DNA from: Candolleomyces eurysporus
Taxonomy: Eukaryota > Basidiomycota > Agaricomycetes > Agaricales > Psathyrellaceae
Direction: 5' to 3'
Assembly (NCBI GenBank): GCA_027579435.1
Contig: JANBPK010000808.1
Coordinates: forward strand, 310,001-374,000
DNA: 64,000 bases
Below are positions 12,328 to 25,900 of the stretch, one piece after another. The notes beneath the pieces were generated by a model. The model was not told where the DNA came from, ran no database searches, and worked only from the letters and a program-made list of their open reading frames with translations. The translations under genes were made by a program, and so were the position numbers. The stretch's first letter is position 1. Every line of letters starts with the position of its first letter.

Positions 12328-14267
12328 TTAGTCGAGGTCTCCTTTCTTTCCTTCAAGCTCCAGGTGTCGAGCGCTTTCCATCATAGCCTTGACCTTCTTC
12401 CATTCGATATCGATGATTTGGCGTTCGTCCAGCCACTCACACAGTCCGTCCGCATCTGTCAAGTCGTCTGGAGGTTTTGTACCACCAGCATAGGCTACCC
12501 TGTAGAACTTCTTACCCCTCTTATTCTCCTCCATGGTCCGAAGCTCCTCTATTTCTCGGTCGATAGCACTAAACAGGTCGTACTTGGAAGGACTATAAAC
12601 TTTATGAAAGCCAAAGGCGTAAATGAAACTCACCTCCCAGTGACAAAACTCGTGGTAGACTTGTGTTCGCCGGGCGCAAAATCTACCCAGGTTAAATTCT
12701 TTTTTCAAAGCTTCTTCTTCTTCTTCAGAATCGGAGTCAGATCCGCGCTTCTTTTTCTGTAGAATTTAGGTCCACAAGCGTTCGATAGAAATACAGGATA
12801 GGAGCCTACCAGTCGCCGAAACCCCATCCTATCATACGGTTTCCCACTCAAGCTCCCACACATGGTCGATATTCTTCGACCGAGATGGCATGCATCGCAT
12901 TCTGGGACCGCGAAGTCGAGGGAGTTTAATGTGAACTCGGGATATGTCTCCAAGGCTTTCTTGAACTGTGGTCTCCAGACAGAGGACGCAACCAAGGAGT
13001 CTCTGAGGCCATCCAGCTTTCTCCGAGTGACCGCCAATGGGACAGAGAAATATTCCTCCTCTGTGAAATTGGTAAATCGTCGAGCTATCCTTTTATAACA
13101 TATTGGTACCAACCGTCCATGTTAGTCTCCATAAACTTTCTCCGCTTCTTAGATGGCTGAACCGCGACGTGTACAAAGAATTGGAACACCTTCTTGAACT
13201 GGTGTGAGAGGTCTTGGTGCGTTTCCATGCTAAACTGAGCAGGCAGCAGCGGGGCCGCCAATGGATCGTCTTCGACAATGAAATCGTCCTCGTCTTCGTC
13301 TTTCTCTGAGCTTGAGCCGTCCTCGTCCTCGTCTTTATCGCTGCCGAAGAGACTACCAGGTCTGGCACCCTTGAAAGGCCTTACTTTTACAGGGGTATCC
13401 TCATCCCGATCAGAAGCACTGTCGTTATCTTCACCGTCAGAACTGGGAAGAGGCTGCTTCTGCTTTCTCCCTGTGTGAGCACGGTTATGTTACATAGTCT
13501 GAGATGACTCAGGGGAAGAACGCACGCTTCAGTTTCTCCAAGTTTTTCTGAAAAGCTGTCTTCTTGCCGCGTTCTCGAAAGCGAGATTCGAGAATATCTG
13601 AAAGCACGCGTTAACGTTAGCTAGTCCAGCCCATGTGGTTAATAAAACAAATTATTACGAACATTCCTCGTCAAGATCGTCGACATCCTCAGAGTTTGAG
13701 CCTGCGTCTTCTTTCACTGGTGCCTTCCGAAGCCGAGTCAGACGTCGTCTTTTCGGAACCGTCCCTCCTTCCGAGTCCTCTTCCGAGTCCTCCACTTGCT
13801 GCAAACGACGTTTGGAGGAGGAGGCTTGTGCTCGAGTAGTTCGTTGATTTTCTTCCTCTTCAGATTCACTCTCGTAGTTTTGCAATTTCTGGGATCGCTT
13901 CTGTGGACTGGGGATAGGCGCTTGTTCTGCCTCCGAGGATTCACTCTCCGAGTCGCTGGCGCTACTGTCCGATATTTCGATGGGTTCCGGGCGTTCGAGC
14001 TTGATGTGATTAATGTCTTCCGAAGAGTCATCGTCGTCCGACACATTGAATGTTAACGTTGGAGGCGGTTGCTTGTATTTCTGGAAGAGGGAATGTCAGG
14101 ATTTGCCGTTGACTCGTGGTGGAAGTTGAACTCGCATTTCTCTGTTTGCCCTTCGGTTTTGAGCCGCTGGGAACAGAACGCGACGCTGAGGGAGGAGAAG
14201 AGAAATCAATAAGCTTCGTCTGCTTGAGTTTGCGCTGAGATGGAGATGGTTTGTTTTTCATTGTCAA
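12328..14267 (-). CDS. DUF4211 domain nuclear protein
   Basis: Protein with a C-terminal DUF4211 domain, found in fungi and in animal QSER1-type proteins; no biochemical role is established from sequence. Seven inferred exons (14136-14267, 13663-14080, 13526-13597, 13114-13470, 12810-13060, 12634-12756, 12328-12582) give 535 aa, all phases consistent. The N-terminal third is disordered, with long acidic/serine runs. DUF4211 landmarks: DDFIVEDDP, SMETHQDLSHQFKKVF, YFSVPLAVTRRKL, DSLVASSVWRPQF, CDACHLGRR (possible zinc-type CxxC), FNLGRFCARRTQVYHEFCHWE. A KQTKLIDF motif near residue 16 resembles a PCNA-interacting box but lacks the second aromatic. The first intron (14081-14135) appears to use a GC donor. 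Confidence 0.82.
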
Positions 14268-14418
14268 TGGACTTGGATTCCAAGTTGGATTCTGTGAGGC
14301 TGAACTTGATCATAGCAATGTCGTCACGCGTCGAGGTTGTGAGAAAAAGCTGACAAAGGGGTCGACTCGAAGACATCAATATATGGTGGCAGTGCACGCT
14401 TAATATTTAATACTGTTC

Positions 14419-17400
14419 ATGGAAGAATCCTCAAGGTCAAGTCGTCTACTCCCTCCAAGGATTGATACTTCTGGGAGCATCCAGGGCGGCAAAAATTCCT
14501 ACAGCTTATACGATCCTAGCCCTTCTGGAACTCCATTGGGCTCCCCTCGTATACCCTCCGTTCGCGTCTCGTCCTCGCCCAACGATATTCACGATGTGTT
14601 CACGACTAGCTCGAATACAACTTCGACCTTTCCTCCGGCCTCCAACCCCGCTTCTCGTGCAAAAAGCGAGTCGAGGAAGTTACTTGTTCACCTTCTCTAT
14701 CAACTACTCAACAGACGAAGGCCACCTCCAATTCCTCAAACATTAGCAGAGGCCGGCGACGATCCAGCTCAAGGCCAGGTCGGACCCTTATCCGGGTTGA
14801 TTCGTGAAGTTGCGAGTATTCAGAAGACAGCGTCCAAAGCTTCCTCTCGATTTACTGAAGCAGACGAACGCGAAGGATCAGACACTGAGCAGGACGAGAT
14901 CTTCTCTACAGAGGCGACATTTGAGCTTATGACACAGCTACAAGACATCCTGGTCATGTCTAAATCCATGGGCTGGCAACTATTCGACGAAGAGTATGCC
15001 TCTTGCCCCTTATTTAAGGACGCTTCCTAGTTCTGACCCTCTTTAACAGAACTGGCGGTGGAGAAACGCATAAACCAAAGGACAGGCCACGGTCGTCCCG
15101 TTTCCGCCGATCTCGACACGGCGTTCAACCCGGGGAGAAGCCATCTCGCTCCCCTTCTCCTAGCGGTGCAGGTCCAGAGCGTTCGGAAAGGCTCGGTGTC
15201 CCTTACCTTCTATCACTCTGCATTTCCATACTTTCGTCCATCATATCCGACGACTGTAGATTTCAACTCAGATCCCACCGACCGTCGCGACCTCCTAACT
15301 CCCTGCAAATCGTAACATTAAATGTTGCTCAGTTCCTCATTACTACCCATCGTCATGCCCCACAAGTCGTCTCTCAGATTGGGTTCGCAATTATTCCCGC
15401 ATTCTCGACTTTCCCGAAAGAGATGTTCGGGCGTCTGATGATATTCTTCCAAGACGTTGTCATTTGTGGCCTACTGGAAACATTGCGACGGACTCAGCGA
15501 ATCATTGAGCACAACCCGAACCCCAATATGATGTCGCCAGTTGGTACGTTCTTACTGAATTTCATCAGTACCGGCGCTCATCCCGTCTTTCAGAGGCGAG
15601 CATTAGCAACGGGCCTGTTTTGCAAATCCAGATTGACGAAGTCCAAAGTGATCTCGATGACGCAGTGCGCAATTTGGTCAAAGTTCAATCCAGCTATGCA
15701 CCCCACCAACCCCCAGCTGTGTATTACTTATCGTCGCTTGTCGCCCCGTTGCTCGCTGCCATCCTCGAGTCCATTGATGTGACCTCCCTTGGATCATCCC
15801 ATGAGCTGTCCATCCGCTTTTACGGTCTTCTCGAGCTCATTGCATCTCTGAAAATAGATGCCTATAACGACTTGCTCCAGATTGCCGCTTACCACAGTCC
15901 ACAGTCACGGAAACCAGCTTGCGCATTGTTAGCGACCCTATGGCCCAAAGTTATTGGGCATGCCACCATCAGCCGCAACCTTTCGGTACCGGTCACTCTT
16001 GACTTCCACAAGGCCACCATCCACTGGGCAGATCATCGCGTAGGCCATAGGCATAGTCACCAATTTATCCCTTGGCATTTTATTCACAAGAGTAGCTGGT
16101 CGAATTTCCAGGGCGTACCCCAACACAGCTGTTCCTTCTGTGCTATCGGCATCGATGGATTTGGTCTTCTATGCCCTTTTTGCATGTCCGCAGTGCACTT
16201 CGATTGTTACGACCCTCCCGGCGGCACGTTAATGCAGCAATACACGATGACCCATGATGCCGGTGCCCAGCGAGTTGCCATGCTTCGTATTTCCCCCATC
16301 ATCCCCAGTCGAGGAGAACCTCCCTTCCGTCACAATCGCCACACCTTCGAGCCTGTCACTGTCTTCACATTGTGCCTTTGCTACCTCTGTCATCAACCAC
16401 TGTGGGGTTGTGTGGCCCAAGGTGCAAAGTGTTCAACCTGTTCCTTCATCGCTCATACATCATGCCTCCTTTCCCCCTCTATGCCACTTTGTGGCGACTT
16501 CCAGCTGGATTCGGAACATATGACCATCGACCATAAGGCTCTACGCCGTTCTGCCCTCAGCCATTTCCCCGAACTTCGTTGGAATAACGAACAGCTGGGA
16601 CTCCTCAGCTATGAAGAAATCCTCATCATTCACGACAACCTGAAGACGCAACTACGACTCATAACCAATGGCGTCGCGTTGAGCTCCATCGTTGTCATGC
16701 AGCGCGGAAAAAGCGCAGCTCACGCCAAAGATTTCCAGATCGAAGAATTCGAACTTCACAAGACCTTGGACACTTGCGAAAGGCTTCTTGGGTCGGCGAT
16801 GTCACAACGGTCAACTGCTACGCTGGATTATATGGAAGAAAATAGGATTGGGCCGATGGAACACTCCATTCTGTACGATTTCTCCAACCTTGTATACCTT
16901 TCCACGTCGATGAAATCACCAATATCGTTAGCACAACACCCGATGCCTTCACTATCCACCGCCTTGTTGAACGTGGAGGGTTACGAGGAGACCGAACCTG
17001 CACCGGCGATGGAATCTGTAGCTCACCCATATGAAGCCGTCCCATTATCTCATATGAGGGAAGTCTTGAACGTGGAATTCAATATCCGCCATCCCGCAAT
17101 TACAAAAATCTTGCTAGACCACCTCTATAACCTCTCCTTCTTCGAACGCATCGAGCCTCGGCAAAACATCGCCACCGACCCAATCTCTGACGATATCCTC
17201 TGCGTTTTTCCACTTCCACTTGGGTTGGACATGTCGACCGACGTCGAGACACTCGTTTCATCCATCGAAACCTGTCTCTTGGACCTTGACCTTTCGGTCA
17301 ACGAATTCGGGTTTCTCCTCGTTGTACGGAAGTTTTGGCCGAATGGGTTGATGTCGGAATATGGGTTGAGACGTTTGGCTAGGAGTATCCTCAGTTGGAT

Positions 17401-20400
17401 CGTTGTCGAGGTGCGCGAAACCTAGCTCCCTCACATTGTGTCGATTTTTAACTTATTGATCAAAGGATGACAATCTGGCAATAGTCCTCAGGGACTATAT
17501 TGGCAAGCAGAAGCCGCTCCCAGGTGTCAGATCAACGGGAGACATGCCTCCTTGGCCGTTCGCCCACCTTTCTCGAAGTAATAGTGACATGCACTCGAGT
17601 AATGGACGGGATTACATGACTGTCCGTACTGCGCTCTTGACCCGCTATGCCGTTCCATGGCTACTCTCCCTCCACGATCAAGGCAGCGAGGCCTACACCG
17701 ATATTGTCTATGATACATGTATCGAGCTCGCGGATGATCGTGTTGTAGGGAGCGAAGTATTTGACGGGAACGTTGCGGAGATGGAGGTACGTTATATTCT
17801 TTCATCACTCACGCACCAGACTCTGACAGCGACTTGTAGGCAGTTTCTACGAAACGACTGGATGCAGTACTCGTCGCCATCATCAAGATATCTCATGCAG
17901 GTGTCACCTTCAGCTGCTCCGAAGAGCTGGTACTTCGATGGCTCATGCTGGTGACGGAATCAGGTGTACCTAGCAAGGTCAGTTTTGTGCATTGTTCCAA
18001 TGCAACCCCTGCTTATCTGGGTATTTTAGCCTATTGCTGGACTCAACCGACTGTTCCCCCGGGATGCCGACCTCAACCGTCTCAGCAGCATCAATTCAGC
18101 TGACTCCACTAAACCCAGACAAAACGACGCCGATGCACAGGCCTCATCGACTAGTCCCTTCGACGTTCTCATTCAGGTAGCCGGCCAGTCGCCTTCTTCC
18201 CTCTCTCAGGCACTGGAATGGCTCGTGATGGTTGCGCGTTCAGGGGTTGAGGTACCAATCCAAGTTTTCGAACAGTTTCTCTCATTGGTGACTGCACCGA
18301 CTGGGATCTTGCTACAAGCACACTCGCTCGTACATGCAATGACCTTATGCCTCTGGCTCAGGTCTCTGGGTAGACAAAATTTGCAAGCTATCCTTGGGCG
18401 ACTTCACCTCAGTGTCGATTCGAGCATTACCGCAGCCCTCAAAGGCACTGATACCGAGCTCAAAAGCTTATCGTGAGTTTATTCAAATGTGTCGAATTCG
18501 ACTGTATTGATATGGCTTTTAACACAGGCTTGCCATTATCCGTCACACATTTGCTGCATGCCTCTTGATTTACGGTTGCGACCGAAATGCCATCCTTGGC
18601 ACTGGCTTACTCGAAGAGGCAGAAATCAAGCACCTTTTCTCGAGGAGAAAAATGGCGGCTCGGGCTCAGGCGGTAGACGACCCCATTGTCGTGCACCCAG
18701 GCATTCTCCATGGCATCAATCAGTATCTGCGGCTAGACATCCCGATAATCACCTGCTATATCGCTAAATTCTTCTCCACTTTCTTCAACAACTCTCCATT
18801 GGTGGCCTCATACGAGATTGATAACTTTGTCCTCAAGAACGGGTTGCTACTGGCAGAGTGGTGGGTTTCTTGAATCTACTCTCTCGACAAACGCTGATCA
18901 ATCGCGAGCAGTGCCTGGAGGTTTTACGGGACCCAGAGACAGGACATTGCAGCAATACGGTCGCAGTTCCTTCTTCGCGTGATCGTAGTGGATTCGGAGC
19001 CTTTTCAGAACTTGGTAAATAGCAGTCTAAACCCGGATCTGCACTGGGAACGACGGTAAGGCTCAGTTTCCGAACTGTGTTCGATGCATCGTGCTTACAG
19101 CTTCTTATCGCTAGGCTCGTAACTGTGAATCGGCTGTCTCGCATATTGGCCGATGTCACGAGCCCCGCATTCAACATTGACGGAAGGCAATGGCGGTCCA
19201 GCATCGGGGAGACATTTACGACCTACTTCTCAGTACTATGGAACGATGCGCAGGTCCGTACACTGCATTCCCAGTGTACGCTTTAAACTGATATTTAATG
19301 GAGCGTAGGAAGAAATCCGACTTTCCATTCGAGTGCACGTGAATAGCCTTCTGCCTGCTCAAATAGAGGCTATCTCACAGTGCTGGAATGAAATGTTGAC
19401 CACATCTCCTATGGCAGACAAACTCAAGTTGATATCATTCCTAATCCAGCTTCGACCACATCTGCCTGGTTGGAAACGTATGTATAACCGCTTGTCCTGC
19501 GATTCGTACTTTTTGCAACTAAACTGGCTACAGTGATTTCCTGGGACAATCTGATTCAAGTAATGGAAGAGTACGACTCTGGAAAGGATATTGATAATTC
19601 TGGGTTCTATGTGAGTCGAATGAGATAACTCAGGACATTACAATCGCTTACTCGTGTGCTATCCAGACACTTACAACGTTTAATGATGGAGAACCTGAGA
19701 CCATCCATTTACTGGTGCGTCAAATCACGCGGACGTCACTTTCCACTTCTCACTCCGTGCAGGTATCCGGCCTGATTCTTGCCCTGGCAATGGTCGCAGA
19801 TGGAGTGCCTATCGACGCATTCACTCTTCTGAAAATCAAGCTGCAATTAGTTCGACTGATTGGATTCAGCGACATTTCGGTCGTTCCCTCCAGCGACTCG
19901 AATGCACTGCTCATTCAATATGGCGAAGCGTTAGAGATACCCGAGATGGCCTTTCCCTGCATCGAGGGTCTTGTTTCAGTCGTCGACGCACCGCACACCG
20001 TTGATATGCCTGCCTCGGTTTGGGGTGCATATCAAGAGCAAGAGGACAAGACGATATCGGTGTTGGTTGGGCACGTCTTCATCGACGTGGTGTTCAGCCT
20101 TCTATCCACTGTCGAGGAACTGGAGTCCCTTCCCGTCTTGCCGGTGAAAAGCTTGCTCGAGGCAACGTATACCATTCTGCACAAAGTGGACTTTGATATT
20201 CAGCCCGCTAGGTCGCTCCAGCCGCTCCTTCGTGAAGTAATGGGTCGTATTATCGAGCTTTCGCCAAAGAATGTCAACTACGAAATCAGGCAGCTGGCTC
20301 TCATTGTCATTCAAGCGTTCTGCAAAATGTGTGCTACAATCATTCGAGGTGGAGCTACAGTCTTGTAAGAACACTAAACAACCTGGCGGTCTGTGCGTCG

Positions 20401-22425
20401 CTCACGGTGCTTTGCAGTGCAATCTTGGAAAATGTCACCGAGGTGGTTGTCACGTTGAACCAACAAAGCCAGGACGCTCTCGTGCTCCAAGGAAAGGCGC
20501 TCATGCTGAGCTTGCTCACTGCGTACGCATTTTTCCGCGTTCCATGCGACAGCTATTGATAGCGATTTTAGTCATTCGAACGATGGGCTCATGATCAACA
20601 TATTCAAGGTATTGTCCCTGGCCTGCTCACCGGGGGTTTGTTGTCTGATATATGAACTTTTGCAGCGCCAACTGAAGCCGACCTTTTTCACTGTTCTGAA
20701 GCAAGTGTTAGACCCAGGTTCCGCCAAGGGAACCACAGGCAGCCCCGGCACTGGTCCAGAAGGCCTCGTCATACTTCTTTGGCGTGATAGCTTGGCTCGG
20801 GCACCAGAGTGTGACCCCGGCTCCATGCAAACAGTGATAGCCAACCTAGGGAAATTTGTCGAGGTCGTGTATTACGAAGGGTATAGCTATGAGATGATAA
20901 CATGTAAGTGTGTGTCCCGCTACTGCCGTCTGCTAACCACTGACGCGGTACGTTGTTGCAACAGATACTGGTCAGCAAGTATCCGCCATTATGAGACGAC
21001 TCTCCGACAGTGCATTCGATTCTGTGGACTCCTCCACGTTGTTGACGATGCTCGCTCGTTTGTCAAAGAATAATCGGAAGCATGCGAGGGTACGTGATTT
21101 TAACTACGTCTATTTGTCCAGGAACCTGACATGGCGTCCGAAAACAAGGAATTGCTTCCATATGTCGAGACGGTGCTGAGAATTGCCCTGACTCGGGCTT
21201 CTCTGACGGCACCTTGCCTGGTGCAATTGATCAATGCGACCCAGAACAAAATACAAAGTAGCTCGACACCGTTAGGCAAGGTTACATCGACTTTGATTGA
21301 GATATTAACGGATAGCTTGCGATTGAAGGTTCGAGTGCTTCCCTCGACTCTCAATGCGCTCATTGAAGTGAGTGAAGTTCCCTACCAATTCGCTGACCTG
21401 GATGACTGATGGCGGGATTCTAGAGCTTGTCGAGCAACGACATCCCGATCTACCCCAACGATCCCGGAGCTCGATTCCAGTTGCTGATGTTCAACCTCTT
21501 CGAAAATGGCTGCTATTTCTTAGACCATCACGTCTGGGTGGACTCTCAGACCGAGAACGACTTCCAAGTCTCAATGTCCGTCGCGAGAATCGTACTACAG
21601 GCGCTGGAGATGGACCCCACGTCTTCGACGTACTCAGCGCTCGAGACCAGCTACAGACTAGTGAACTCTCTACGCTCATGGACTGTCCTTGCCCTCACAG
21701 CGCTGCAAGAGGAGCCGTCCAGAAAATGGGTGTTGATTCTCTACCAGCATTTTATGAGCTTCAGCTACACCTACCTGGCGGCGATGCGGACGTACGCCCA
21801 GTCGAATCTTTCGTCGGAATCTGCTGCAAGCGATATCAACCAGGCGTATGTTGCCACGAAACTTTGGCTCATGCTGGCACAGCGGGTGTCGAATATGACC
21901 GGAGCGGGCGATGGGCCAATGCTCAGGGTATGGAATGAGCTTTGGCCGGTGTTTGAGAGTATCATTGATGGTCTGGAGGTCGAAGCCCGAGCAGGTCTGT
22001 CATCGGTATGTTCAGCTCTCTGTAACAGGGATGACTTTCGGAGCTCTAACGAATATATAGACGTTGCTTGTCCTGGCAAGTACGACAGTCGCAGACTTGC
22101 TGCTATTCTTGCGCAACCTTCGTTCCCCGCTCGCACTTGAGCTCACGAGCCACATGGAAACTTTGAACAGGCTTAAGACGGCGAAAGGAGAAACGGACAA
22201 TTCCAAGGTTGGTCCACGAATCATTGAGCTGTTCCGTGGAAGTGCACTAACTCAAATTTCCAGATGGCAAAGGCAGTCCGAGCCATGTCTGAAGCGCCTG
22301 CGGAAATTTCTATCGAGAGTATCCTCGAGCAGACTGCGAAAGAGCTGATTGCAATAGAGAAAATGAAGAGCTTGGAAGTGAAGCGGGAGAGGTTCAGGAA
22401 GGACCCTAGGATGGGAGGCTTTTAA
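14419..22425 (+). CDS. Very large protein with two C1-like zinc domains (UNC80-like?)
   Basis: An 8 kb gene with many short introns. The first exon is disordered (S/P-rich). A conserved helical block follows (VSQIGFAIIPAFSTF, FGRLMIFFQDVVICGLLE, about 15380-15480). Two cysteine/histidine clusters have phorbol-ester/C1-like spacing: one near 16080-16215 (H..CSFC..CPFC..HFDC) and one near 16340-16470 (H..C.CYLC..CSTCSFIAHTSC). The rest is alpha-helical, HEAT-like, to a charged coiled C-terminus (KMKSLEVKRERF), stop 22423-22425. UNC80, the scaffold of the NALCN/Cch1-type channel, has distant fungal relatives of this size and helical character; I offer that only as a possibility. Weak or absent DAG binding is likely because the C1 clusters are irregular. 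Exon boundaries after 17420 are only partly resolved. Confidence 0.65.
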
Positions 22426-22479
22426 TGACTTGAGCTTTGAGAATGTCGGTCGTGTATAAATTATTGCAAAACACTGGTA

Positions 22480-22845
22480 TTACGCTGTACGCATACGAGC
22501 TTTTTGAGCCTGCTTCTGCCTTTCCTTCTGGATGGTCGAGCCGACGAACACTCCGATGGCGGCTAAGCCCACAACCAGGAGGAAAGCAGGGAGTCGCACT
22601 GCCCACTCCCTCGGAGGGAACCATGAGTGAATTGGGTTTGAGGCGTCAAAGAAAGGCTGTTGGCGACGTTAGCGAGGTTTTTGAATGAGCCAGATTCAGT
22701 GACTGACAAGGAGGAGAGCCCATATTGAGTAGTATACGAAGACAGTCGAGGCTGCCAGCAGCATCAAACCGCCGAGTGCTTTGTCTGTGGTGCCCTGTAG
22801 TACGATGAGATACGCGCAATTTCAAGGCAACGACATACGTACCAT
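22480..22845 (-). CDS. DPM2: Dolichol-phosphate mannosyltransferase subunit 2
   Basis: Small ER membrane protein that stabilises the dolichol-phosphate-mannose synthase complex, supplying mannose for N-glycans, O-mannosylation and GPI anchors. Exons 22843-22845, 22708-22794 and 22480-22656 give 88 aa. Two hydrophobic helices (GGLMLLAAST...YYSIWALLL and PAFLLVVGLAAIGVFVG) flank the conserved loop PFFDASNPIHSWFPPREWA. A lysine/arginine tail (QKERQKQAQKAR) follows. The first coding exon is just the ATG, with a GTACGT donor directly after it. Without that intron the N-terminus has no methionine. It shares a 138 bp divergent promoter with TRS120, another secretory gene. Confidence 0.88.
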
Positions 22846-22983
22846 TGTTGGAGGAGCAAGAATCAATGCATGTTGAAGGGGATGGATTGACGGAATGCCA
22901 TTAGTGCCACGACGCGTGGAAACTGGCTTCCTTATTCGGTGCAATATACTTTGGCGGAGGCAGCGGGGAAATCGCGCTTGAAG

Positions 22984-25900
22984 ATGGATACCCATGCCTT
23001 CGCCTCCTTGGCCCAGGTTCAGATTCTCCTGCACCCCGTAGGCGCCACCCCGCAGGCATCGTTCGAGAAATATGCATCTGAAATCCGTAGCTTCGAGTCC
23101 ATACGTCTGGCAGATATTCCAGCAGACCACAAGGACGACAAGGGTAAGCCTAGTCTCTCTCACTGATCCTGCTCGTCTGATCCATGAGCAGGGAGCAGAT
23201 TTATGCCGTCGCCCTTATCTACTGGACACCTACAAATAAAATTTCCGACACATCCACCCCCTCAAACTCATGCCCCGTTGTCTCTCCTACGTCCTTCCCA
23301 CTTTCCCCTCGCCGTGATTGGAGTAGCATCTTGCGCCCACAGCGACTCTCTGGAGTCAATATCTGGGCAGTTCGACGCGCTAGTCTCGGATGTCTTTCCA
23401 AAAGGAAGTCTATTTCCACTGGCAAAGCATTTGTTCGTGTTCGAAGAAGGGGATGCAAACTCTAGTTCTCATCTAATGGAGTCACTACCGTCGGTCTCTG
23501 TGATACCTAGTGTGATGGGTAACAAGAAACTGTACGTTGGCACCTTACTGGCGGACTTGTGTTCTCAGGTGCTACGCGGATTTGGGGATCTAGTACGCCT
23601 CTCTCTGCCCTTCCGCCCTTCCATCCTAACCTCCATCTCTTATTAGGCTCAAGCACTGGAAAGCCCACTTGGAAACGAGTATCTCAACTCAGGCTTAATG
23701 CCCCAGTTACCGCCTTTAACAGATATTCCCTCACCGCTTGACCAATCTTCGCGATCAGAATCCACCCCGGCCTTGCCCTCCTTCAACAGTCAGCCTGAGA
23801 TTTCACGGCCATTCACCTTGGGCTCTGCACCAGGACCTCTTAAGCGCAACTCATCCGCCGCTGGCCCATATCGCCAAACCTCCCTGATGGTCCCGGCAGC
23901 CAAGAAACGACTAAGCACCATTGGAATCAGCTCTCCCCTAGGGAGATTATACAAGATGTTCGGCGATTTCTGTCTGCTGGCTGGAAGAACTGAAGACGCG
24001 TCGAAATGGTGAGCTATCAACACGTCCGTTACAATATCATATGTCTTTGACTAACGAGATCGTGCAGGTACACTGAGGCGATCCAAGTCTTCAAGGTGTC
24101 CCAAGATCCAATCTGGCATGCTTCGGCACTGGAAGGGTTGGCTACGATTGCCATCGTTGACTCTTGGTCCGCTGGACAAGGCTTAGTTAGTCGGTTCAAT
24201 TGTTCTAGCACTCATTTACCAATGATATTGTGGTGTTTTAACAGCATAGTTCTACTGCCACGTCCAAGGAACCTTGGTCTCACATTGGTGAAAAACTGTC
24301 CCAAGCCACGGCTCTATACCATAAAACCTCGACGCCAGATGCTGAACAAGTCCATTCCCTGCTCGTCTATCTGTATTCCCTTTGCGTTCTACGCCACGCC
24401 ACACTCTACTTCTCAGTCTGGTCGGCGAAAGGGTGGGGACCTTTGGCATTCACAGCGATGCTTCACCCAGGTCCGAAGCCTTACTTGCCACCGACGTTGG
24501 CTTACGATGGTAGTCAAGACTGGGTCGCTCTCGAGCGTCTTTCCCACATATCCACCGTACCTCGATCTACCGTTGCCTCGATACTTTCCCAAATCCATGG
24601 ACCATGGCTGCTACACCTCGGCGCTCGAGAGCGGATATCAATATTGCAGTCTACAGCAAGCATGTTTTCTTCCCTAGGCTACAAAAGGAAGCAAGCATAC
24701 ATCTTGCGCGAGGTCTTGGGAAGTCTGCTCGACCTCATAGTCTGTGGCCGAGAGGAAGATGGGATGTCTCAACCAACAGCCGGGCTTCACAGTGGTCTGG
24801 GGATTCACACTGCGACCCCTGCTCCGGGCCAGGCTTGGGGTACCGTCGGCATTCGTATGAGCGAGAGCTCGCAAGGCAACGAAAGTGTCCTCCTTGTGCT
24901 CACATATGTTTGCAAGATATTGGGTATCGACCTCGAGGCCGTTCGATTGATCGAATCTCCCGAGGGTTCGAGACCAACGTCTGTGTCTGAGGCAGCTGTT
25001 ATCGCTCAGTACGAGCAAGAGGAGACCGAGGTGTTTCAAGAACCGTTTGGGTGGCCCGAGCTGCAGGTTGGTGTCATCCGCGAAGCTGTCGCTGTGGCAG
25101 AGGCGCTCCCAGGTAAGTTGACATTCGTATCTCCTTGAAAGTCCACACCTGCTGATTTGGATGCTAGACTACCCTTCGGTCGCGCGGTTTGCCCTTTCGG
25201 CGTTGAAGACTCTGAGATCGGCTATCGATCCCGATGACCAGTTCAGGCTACACTCAAGATCAGTAGATGCACTGAAAATTGCCGTGCGACGGGGTGACCG
25301 ACGGAGTATAGAATACTGGTCTGGAAGGCCGGTCATTAATATTGCTCTGGCCCCGTATGTTCACCTTTAAAGATCTATTTCTCTTATACTTACGACCTGG
25401 ATAGATTGCCAACGATCCGACTACCGATCGAGAAGTCAACCTCTATGCTTCGCTCGAAAGGAAATTCTCAGGCTGTACCGTTGCTCTTGACGGGAGGTAC
25501 AGATCCGTTTTTGTACAATCCACGTCGAGCACTGGCGGGAAAGGTAAGCGAAATACTTGTTGGTGCAACTGTCGAAATTTACGGTCGCTAGACTTCGTCT
25601 GTCGTGGTTCAAAATGAACCATTGGAGTTCCTGGTGACGCTGCAAAACCCCTACATCTTTGACCTAGAAATCCAACACCTTTCTCTGAGGTACGGAAGAG
25701 TTTGCGCAATAATCCTCTGGCGTTAACGGGTTTTATTATACAGTACTTCCGGCGCACAATTCGAGACCCAGCCCACGCGTTATGTCATCCCAGCCAACTC
25801 GACCATCGACGCCGTCTTGACAGGCAAACCCGTCGAAACGGGCACACTCACCATTCGAGGGTGCTTTGTCCAAGCCCCTGGTGGGCTGATGCGAGAATTT

